From positions 1,674,001-1,738,000 of the forward strand of contig JAUKUA010000005.1 of NCBI GenBank assembly GCA_030549175.1: 64,000 nt of DNA. The letters run 5' to 3'. Both the position numbers and the translations under genes were made by a program. Below, one piece after another: positions 56,764 to 64,000 of the stretch (the stretch's first letter is position 1; each line of letters begins with the position of its first letter). A model generated the notes under the pieces. That model ran no database searches. It saw only the letters and a program-made list of their open reading frames with translations, and was not told the DNA's origin. Origin of the DNA: Lasiosphaeris hirsuta (Eukaryota > Ascomycota > Sordariomycetes > Sordariales > Lasiosphaeriaceae).

Positions 56764-58216
56764 ATGGTGCTATTCTACTCGCCATGGGAAAAGCCGGCAT
56801 TGCATACCCCAATCAACATGGAGCTTCCCAGTACCAGCAAGCTAACCTTGCCGTCGCCGCCCCCGACGTTTGATACACCCCGGTTGACGCTCTCATTCCG
56901 AACCCACTCCACATCTCCTGGCATACAGCAACCGGCCGGGAAGTTCTGCGGCAGTACCCTCCCTAGCTTGTTTGCGAGCCCTCTTGGCTTGCTTCCCGAC
57001 CCAGCTCGTAGCCGGTGCACTTTGTCGACTCGGGATCTCTTCGCAGGAGACACATTGCATATCCAATTAGATCAGCGTCTTCCTCCTATTTCTCACATTC
57101 TAGGGGATGTCCTATCGCCAAACGGGCAGCGTCGAGATTCCGGGCGAGCAATGGGCGCTTTCCCATTCTCCTCCAGTACAGCAAGCGGTCTGCCGACGCC
57201 CCTATTAACTCCTACGAGCCCCTCGAGTCCTGGCTTTCCTTTCTATGGGAATTCTCCGACTTTCCCAGCTCGCTCCCAGTCGATGCCTTCGCTGGCACCC
57301 CTCCAATCGGAGCCACCGGCCTCCCCACTACCTTCCAAGTCCCAGGATCGTGGGGAGAACCTTAGCCCGCGATTAAATTCGGCCCTAACAAGGCACACCC
57401 GGCGCCGCACAAATCCGAATCGCATCGAGGAGTCTATCAAGTCATGCAGAAGGCAAGAACCATACCCCAAGGTCGAGAAGAAGGACAAGAAGAAAGAGAA
57501 AAGCAAGCGGCAAAACACGCCATACACCGAGAACCAAGAGTTCTTCATCAGGTACCATGCAGTCGACTTGGGGTTGTCATGGAACGATGTACAGATTGAG
57601 TTTGTCCAGTGGTATCCTGAAGGACCTCAACGCTCCATAACCGGACTCAACTGTGGATACTACCGAGCCAACAAAAAAATCCCCGTGTTGACAGCGGATG
57701 GCCTTCTGGTCCTTGCCGACCCCTCATCTTCCCTCCCCCCGCTTGGTGTCGTCATCACAGAAAAGGACTGCGGAGAGAGGAAAGACAAGAACGTCTGCAA
57801 TGATTGGTGGAGCGACGACGAATGGATTATCCTGGGTAAACTCGACGAGAAGAAGGATGAGAAGGATGAACATGAAAAAGAAAAGTACTTCTGGTGGGAC
57901 TATAGAGGCGTTCGTTACTTGGCAGTAGAAATCCAAGTCCGCACAAAAAAGTCCAAACTTAGGGATGCCTTCCCCGAAGACCTTGTGGACGAGAGAAACA
58001 AGTGGGTACAGCCCGAGCACAGAGAGGAGACAAGGATGCTTGGTGAGTTTTACTCTTTGCTGTCTTAGTTTCCAGTCGAGATACACGTCCTCAGCGAGTG
58101 GTAGAAGTCCAATATCGGCTAACCAGTGAGAAACAGCGGAGAGAAGAAGACTCCAGAGGGAAGACTGGCTGGCCCGCAGGAAGCAGTGGGAGGCGCGCAA
58201 CCCTGGGAGAGTGTGA
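56764..58216 (+). CDS. Protein with Myb/SANT-like segment, putative regulator
   Basis: Two exons, join(56764..58042,58137..58216), 452 aa. The 94-base intron GTGAGT...GCTAACC...AAACAG is phase 1; without it the frame would end early, and with it the tail becomes a basic helix (ERRRLQREDWLARRKQW). Residues 1-210 are Ser/Pro-rich. A strongly basic stretch (VEKKDKKKEKSKR) precedes a compact domain at about 255-310: PYTENQEFFIRYHAVDLGLSW, VQIEFVQWYPEGPQRSITGLNCGYYR. Its tryptophan/aromatic spacing and helices look like a single Myb/SANT repeat. A Trp-rich segment and a charged Asp/Glu/Lys run follow. A nuclear DNA-binding role is inferred; I cannot name an orthologue. Confidence 0.78.
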
Positions 58217-59115
58217 TCTGCTTTCAATTATTATGTAAGAATGGCGATTATCTACTTTCCCCTTTCACACTCCCGGGCTGTGACTCTATTTACTCATGTC
58301 TTGTTATTTACCTGGTGTGGCTGTTTGTCTTGTTTGAGTCATGGGATATGTATTTCGTGCTTTCTTGTCGAAGGGGGCAATACCCGAACCAGTACCTCTC
58401 GACACCCTTCACAAATCGAAGGGCTAGGGTTGAGCAGCTTGCTACGGGGTTTCTGTGCATGTATTGGATGTCAGTCCAGATTGTGGACAATCGGTAATGC
58501 CATGTGTCATGTGGATATGGAATTTCGGAACAAAAAACGAATGTGGTGGGCGGATGAGGGAAAGGTGTTCTTGCTTTCTGTTTCTGATTCTTTATCTCTT
58601 TTTCTTCTTCTTCTTCTAGGGTGCGTTATGTACTTGCACTTGGTGATTTCTTGCTTTCTGTTTCTGATATCATCTCTTTTTTTTCTTCTTCCGGGGTGTG
58701 TTGTGTACTTGCACTTGGTGATGTGTTTGCTTACTGTTCCTATATGGGGTTGATGTTGCAAGGATGGTATCTGGATGGGTAGATGAAGAGAGCGGGAAAT
58801 GGTGTGGCCATAGCTGATTTGGTTCTAATTACGGCGAGGAGAAAAAAGGGCCAAGTCAGATGTAAGATGGCTCCTTGGTTGATGCTGGATCTAATTAGAG
58901 ACTGTGAATAAGCCCTTCCTTTCTATATTCTAGGAGGTTTCACTCGGGGTAAAACGTGTCGGTGTACAACAGCGAACAGACAATGGCTATATAGTGTATG
59001 ACAAGTCGAGGACATGTTTATTGTTGCAGGGTTTTGTTGCTTTGTGATGCGCATTCCCTCCTCAAACCCGCAGGTTTCATCAACTAAATCTAAACAGGTG
59101 CGCTGACATGCAACG
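58217..59115. other. Convergent intergenic region with 80-base duplication
   Basis: This region lies between the stops of the Myb-like gene (+) and Iwr1 (-). It should hold both 3' ends and carries an imperfect tandem duplication at 58568..58722. No gene is supported. Confidence 0.55.
58568..58722 (+). repeat. Imperfect 80-base tandem duplication
   Basis: Unit 1 begins at 58568 and unit 2 at 58648. Both start TTCTTGCTTTCTGTTTCTGA and both end TACTTGCACTTGGTGAT. The T/C-rich middle differs in TTC copy number, which suggests slippage after the duplication. It lies downstream of the Myb-like gene, possibly within its 3' UTR. Confidence 0.85.
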
Positions 59116-60538
59116 TCAAAAAGGGACACCCTTCGCCTCACCAAATCTGTCCCAGATATCCTTCTCAAGGCCGTCTTCATCGAGGCCCTCATCGCCTGAG
59201 TTATGATAGCGATATGGATCGCGGTCAAGCTCGTCGTCCCAATCGAGATCTTCGTCGGGATAGTCAGCCGTGTGGTAGTTCTCGGCTTTTACATCACCAA
59301 CGTTAGTCATCTGTCTTGCTAATCTGGAGAATGGGAGAAAAAAAAAAGACCAACCATTTTCATCCTCCTCGTCCTCGGGGAACTCATCATCACTCTCCTC
59401 CTCGTTTCCGTAGAAGAACTCGGTTCTCTCGGGCTCTGTGTCGAATACTAGTAGACCCACTCGGTGTGGGGGAACGGCTTGGTCCCTCAAACGGCTGGCG
59501 GGGACACGCTCATACGTCTCAAGCACATAATCCTCGTCATCCGTCGTATCATCGTTATCTTGCACCATCAGGTCTGCAGCCGCTACCGTCTTCGCCTCCA
59601 CCGGCGCCACGTAGTCTGGGTGCCGATCTGAGAAGCGCTGGGCTGGGGCCCTGGGTCGGAATTTGGACTTGCTGGCTGGGCTAGGAGTGGCAGAGATCCT
59701 GTTGCTGTTGAAATCCATCATGTCGAGCGTCTTTGTTATCTGACTGAGGGTGTATGCTTCCATGTCGCGAGCGAGTTCGTCCATATCGAGGCCTTGACGG
59801 TTGAGTAGAGATGGAGGGAGATTGGGCTTCGTGGGTGTTGACGAATTGGTGGTGCGAACCTTCGTCCCAGGCCGTTTATATCGCGTCTGGGTGGCTGGTT
59901 GGGCAGCAGTAGTCATGGGTTCGGGAAATGTAGGCGTGGATGGCCTTACGGCCAGCGCCTCGGTGGGAGCATTATGGGGGATGCCTTCCGCCCTGGAGGG
60001 CTGAGATATCTCAGACTCCAAGGACTCCCTCTGTTTCTTGGCGCCACGCTCGACGAACACGGCGGGGGCGCCACGCTTCTTGGAGGAACCGACCTTCGTT
60101 GGCCCAGACGAGTCGAGCTTCGACAGATGGAATCGACGAATTTGTTCATTCGCTGGGTTGACGAGGGAAGCTGGTGCTGGCACTGGAAACGTCACAGGGG
60201 TATCCGCCTTAGCAGCTGCTGGCGTGGCTTGCCGACGTAGGGATTTGATCGGCCGGTTTTCGTCGCCTTCTCTGGTTGCTCTGATGACGGGGAAAGAGGG
60301 CTTGGTGGGATGGTCGGCACGCTCGACATTAGCCTCCTTGCGCTGGTACACCCAGGTGGCGTCGCCAGACAGGCATCGGAAGCGCTTGTTTCCCTCGACC
60401 TCTGGTGTGGCAGCTGTTAGTAAGGCAACAAGTGAGGACAGGGAGGATTGGGCGCAACAAACGAAGGAAGTCAAGAGGTCCGTCTTCGACGCCACGTTTG
60501 CGCTTGACCTGGATCGTGTCAGGGGGGAGTAGAGACAT
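59116..60538 (-). CDS. iwr1: RNA polymerase II nuclear import factor Iwr1
   Basis: Three exons, complement(join(59116..59285,59355..60401,60463..60538)), 430 aa. Exon 1 codes MSLLPPDTIQVKRKR... ; splicing at GTTTGT with a TTACTAAC branch site and CACCAG gives DFLQVEGNKRFRC, matching the family pattern. The second intron (69 bases, in frame) is removed to give EDENAENYHTADYPDEDLDWDDE, the Iwr1 signature. Iwr1 binds the assembled polymerase between Rpb1 and Rpb2 and carries it into the nucleus using an N-terminal bipartite signal; VKRKR is the likely first half here. The C-terminal acidic domain (residues about 325-410) is well conserved: DDEDYVLETYERV, ESDDEFPEDEEDEN, DRDPYRYHNSGDEG. The middle is variable and Pro/Thr-rich. 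Confidence 0.93.
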
Positions 60539-62060
60539 GGCGAATGAGTGGTTACACGTCGAACGTTAGCTGCGGCGCGCTTGTGTTGTGGTGATTGTTG
60601 GAATGCATACTATCAGGTCTGCTGTTCGAGTGCTCGAGGCCTAACCCCTGACCCCACTGTCTGGGAACAGCGGCAGGCAAGGCGAATTTCTGCCGAAACA
60701 CACCGCCCTATTTGATGCGGATGACGCCAGAGATGTCCTTGCGCAGTCGACAACCGTCGTTCTGAGAAATAATTATTGGCGACCAACTTGAGTATGGTTA
60801 TGGTAGTCTTTGCAATGCTTTCTCGAGACTAAGCGTGTTGATGACACAACCTCGAGTAGATTCTATATGTGTTTTTAATGTGATAGCTATCTCCGCTGAG
60901 TGTCAATAAATTCCCAACGTATGTACGGATCCGTATGTGCATACCAGCATTTACAGAAGAGAAGTTTGATAGGACTTAAAAGAGGGTTATTCTATTAAGG
61001 TTCGGTTTTACTTGCTGTCTCACGGCTCCCAAGGTTGAGTGGCTAATAGCGGCAAACGGTTGACCACACCGCGTGTGGGCCTCTTATAGTGGAGTACAGG
61101 TTGGGAGTGGCTGCCCGCTGTCTGTGACGACAGAATGCGGGGAGATCGCCGCTACCCAGTGACTGTGCGCTTGGCTTGACGCTAGCAAGGCGGGTAACCA
61201 GTCAGGCCTTGGCCCCCTGAAATTTAGAGGGGCAGTCCATGGCATCCATTTAAGTGGTATAAGCTCGTAGATACGCCTCCCGTCATAGTGGTATCATTGA
61301 CCTGCAAAAGCTATGGGGAAGGAACCCCCTGGTGTCAGCCCAGTGCCGGAGCTGAAAAGACAAGCAAATGGAAGGGCCAGCCATGGCACCCGCCCCAGCA
61401 ATCAAAGAACTGATGTGCCAAGTTTCGACAAAATCAAGGCTATAGCATCCCTCATAAAACCCTTCCGCCAACCAGACTCTCCAAGACCTACGCTTTCTGT
61501 CCCTTGAGCGGTGCCACGCGCTGCACATCATTGCCTCTCACCTCCAAGCAAAAGGTCTGGGGTAGGGCCGCTCTCAATTCAATTAGGCCCGGTCTAGGTC
61601 GAATTCTCTCATCACCACGGTGAGTGTGGCCTCTGTCTTCTTCCCATCAGCAGAGAGGCATATTCTCTCACACTCGGCCGGCGTTTTCGTATTCGACATC
61701 GTGTGGTGGAACCATCCAATGCCCCGCGACTGAATCACCTATCGAGCTGTGAGTGGTGTGACGTTGTGGTGTTCGAGGGAACGGAAGGGAAGCCGCAGCA
61801 TCCCAGCCTGGAGTAAGGTCTCCAACTTTGCCTTCTGCAACAAAACCCCCTCAAGGTGGTGCATCCTCCAAGAGCTTTGCTGACGGGTTGTTACCAGCTG
61901 TTTAGCAAATTCAACGCGATTTGCACGACCATCTGCTCCATCCTCCTTGAGTCTTTTATCACAGCTCCCCTATATCATCGGAAAGCAGCATATCAGCATC
62001 GAACTCCATGTCTCAGTAATACGGTGCTTCTCGACGTCCTAGATTGGCAACCCACTCATC
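60539..62060. promoter_or_regulatory. Divergent promoter between Iwr1 and CBM48 genes
   Basis: 1.5 kb lies between two outward-facing start codons. No frame has a recognisable product. A CT-rich stretch near 61,610-61,680 and the 61,850-62,060 segment probably belong to the CBM48 leader. Confidence 0.5.
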
Positions 62061-64000
62061 ATGGCGCCCTCAAAAGCTGCCGCTACCATCTCCTATCAGA
62101 AGCCGGGCACTCAACCGCCCATCTTCGTCGCGGGCACCTTTTCGGAGCCGCAGTGGGAGCCGCATGAGATGGACTACACCACCGAGGAGGAAGGGGAACA
62201 TGTCTTTAAGAAAGAGATCTTTGTCGAGCCCGGCTCAAAGATCCAATACAAGTTTCGCGTTGGCTCCGGAAACTGGTGGGTTCTTGATGAGGGCTCGCCG
62301 ACTGCGACTGATAGTTCTGGCAACACGAACAACGAGATGAAGGTACAGGCACTCAACTATAGGCAAGTATAACAACCTTGATCCCTTCGGCAGAATGAAC
62401 TATTTATAGCTGATCTTCCTATGCTGTCTAGCACTAAGGGTAAGGCCGAACAAAGCGTCCCTAGAAAGAAGACGATAAATGGCAGTGCGGTTATGAACAG
62501 TAGCGTGGCTATGAACGGTGATGCGATCTCGCCCAAGAACACGAGCTTCGGTGATGGCCGATCCCAGCCTGTCGAAAAACCAGTTGACGCTCGTCTGAAC
62601 CGCCTCAACCCCGATTCGCGATCTGCTACTGGCACCCCCAACTTTGCCAGCGTTGCTGCAGAGGTAGCGGATACGGCTGCTATCCTTAACAAAGAGGCGC
62701 CGGAGACCCAAATAACTGATGAGGAGGCCGGAAAAATTGGGTTTCGCCGACTCTCGTCTACCCCCATTATCGAGGTCGCAAATACCGCCGCAGAAGTAGC
62801 AGATACTGCCAGAGACTTAGATAGCGTAGAGGTAGGCTCTCCCATCCCCACCACACTAGCTGTCTAGTAAGCTGAAATTTTCAAGCCCGTTGTTGGGTTC
62901 AGAATCCTTTCGGATGACAGCAGCCCATTTGGAACTACTGCCCAGAACGAGAGTTTCTTGGGCGACCAGGATGAACTTATGGAGCACAAGGCACCTCTTT
63001 TCGCCCATGAGTGCATCGGCATGTACAATGACGATGAAGATTCGCGGGCGAACGACTTTCATGACAGCGATCATAGCGAAATCAGAGTGGCAGAAGACGA
63101 TGTTGATCCTGACAAGATTGATGTTAACGACCCAACTTTGGAGCCCTTCCCATCCAACAGGGAGGAGATTATCAATACCGTGCGCAAGCTTGAAACGGGC
63201 CTCGGCGAAGACCAGGCCTCATTCGAAGGCACCCCACTATCTCCTGTTGTCGGCTTACATCGACGGGGAACGGAAGACTTCACCGGAGATTTCCTTTTGG
63301 CATCACCGATTCCCGTGAGTCCTGTCGTTCCGCGTGCGCCGAGGCGTCTAGAAGTACCGAAGTCCCCGCGTGGGTCCTTCAGTTCCAATCATTCGTCAAT
63401 GTTATCTCTTCAATCAATTTCCGAGGCCGAAGAACCAAGTCCAGCGGAGTTTAGGAACGCCCCTGTGGTGTTGCTCTCGGAGCCACGCAGACGATCTGAC
63501 TATAAGTCGCCTCTCAGCGACGAGGACGAGGGGGTTGCGATGAAAGATAGCCGGCGGCCTTCTACCCCTAAACTAGAGAACGGCGGCCTTCTTACACCGG
63601 AGGCAGCACCGCCAAGGCATATCGTCTCGCACGCCTCGTCAGACCCAGGCTCAGATGCGCTCAAGGTCGAGGGGCGACCCGACCAAGAACAGGCGACACC
63701 ACAGACACCCGAATCTACGACACCGGACGGTGGCCCAAGTGAGAGCCCCCGGATCGTGATCGAATCAGCGGAAGAAGTCAATGAAACTGCCGGAGAAGCG
63801 ACTCGCAGCAGTGATCAACATGTTCAGCACAATGTGGATGAAGATGCTGAAGCGTCGCAGCCTGCCAATGGTGTGGATGGGATTGCTGGCAAGAGAACGA
63901 CAACCGCTGTGGATGAATCCACCACCAACCCAGCACAGCTGAGAAAGAGAGCGGCGCGAGGCGAGAGTTCCGAAACGCAGGCTTCGATTCATTCGGCAGC
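62061..64000 (+). CDS. CBM48 (AMPK glycogen-binding-like) protein, partial
   Basis: Three exons so far, join(62061..62362,62432..62831,62886..>64000), with the 3' end outside the window; about 605 residues are visible. Residues 8-95 form a CBM48/AMPK-beta-type fold: ISYQKPGTQPPIFVAGTFSEPQW, VFKKEIFVEPGSKIQYKFRVGSGNWWVLDE. The tryptophans (Trp31, Trp74 and Trp75) are those expected for glucan contact. Yeast relatives with this N-terminal module include Crp1 and Mdg1. The rest is disordered, acidic and Ser/Pro-rich. A repeated helix motif AAEVADTA occurs twice (about residues 180-235). The first intron starts with GC (AG|GCAAGT...TCTAG), the only GC-AG intron needed in the window; the second is GTAGGC...TTCAAG. 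The role is probably glucan-linked regulation, but the target is unknown. Confidence 0.83.

Overview
The window is chromosomal DNA of a filamentous ascomycete (Pezizomycotina), most likely a Sordariomycete. Genes are broken by short introns of about 50-110 bases with GT(A/G)AGT-like donors and CTAAC/CTGAC branch sites. Several proteins are longer than their yeast relatives through low-complexity tails. The gene set (SEA complex, Iwr1, Hut1, PAS kinase, TFIIIC Tfc7) is ordinary fungal housekeeping. I find no prophage, operon, CRISPR array, secondary-metabolite cluster or intact transposon. Species cannot be fixed from this sequence.

Layout. 1-3243(-): Sea4/Mios WD40 subunit of the SEA (GATOR2-like) complex, cut by the left edge. 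3855-4799(+): rRNA-processing factor Efg1. 5236-6640(+): protein with two dsRBD-like segments. 7431-8479(-): tRNA 2'-phosphotransferase Tpt1. 9833-13506(-): 1120-aa low-complexity protein of unknown function. 13507-22455: nearly 9 kb without a supportable gene. 22456-24954(+): MAPK-phosphatase-like dual-specificity phosphatase. 26144-27549(-): Hut1 UDP-galactose transporter homologue. 29191-30430(-): three-KH RNA-binding protein of the Rnc1/Pbp2 type. 34725-36824(-): F-box/LRR protein ending in a CaaX box. 41690-45412(+): PAS kinase. 46349-48824(-): TBC1D5-like Rab GAP. 49511-51355(+): aftiphilin-like protein with acidic W/F motifs. 52001-53710(+): Tfc7-like TFIIIC tau55 histidine phosphatase. 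56764-58216(+): protein with a Myb/SANT-like segment. 59116-60538(-): Iwr1, RNA polymerase II import factor. 62061-right edge(+): CBM48 protein, cut by the window.

I rebuilt gene models by joining open frames at consensus splice sites. For every complete multi-exon model the summed exon length is divisible by three, and the joins restore family motifs (for example RHG|F in Tfc7, DFLQ-VEGN in Iwr1 and a continuous TBC domain).

The most interesting points are relationships rather than one new system. A Pmp1-like phosphatase gene lies about 4 kb from an Rnc1-type KH gene; in fission yeast Rnc1 binds and stabilises pmp1 mRNA. Two growth-related genes (Efg1 and Tfc7) carry doubled TTAGGG motifs upstream. 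A TBC1D5-like Rab GAP and an aftiphilin-like trafficking protein share a divergent promoter. The F-box protein carries a polybasic-CaaX tail. One gene uses a GC-AG intron, and a perfect CGG-N12-CCG palindrome lies upstream of the Myb-like gene.
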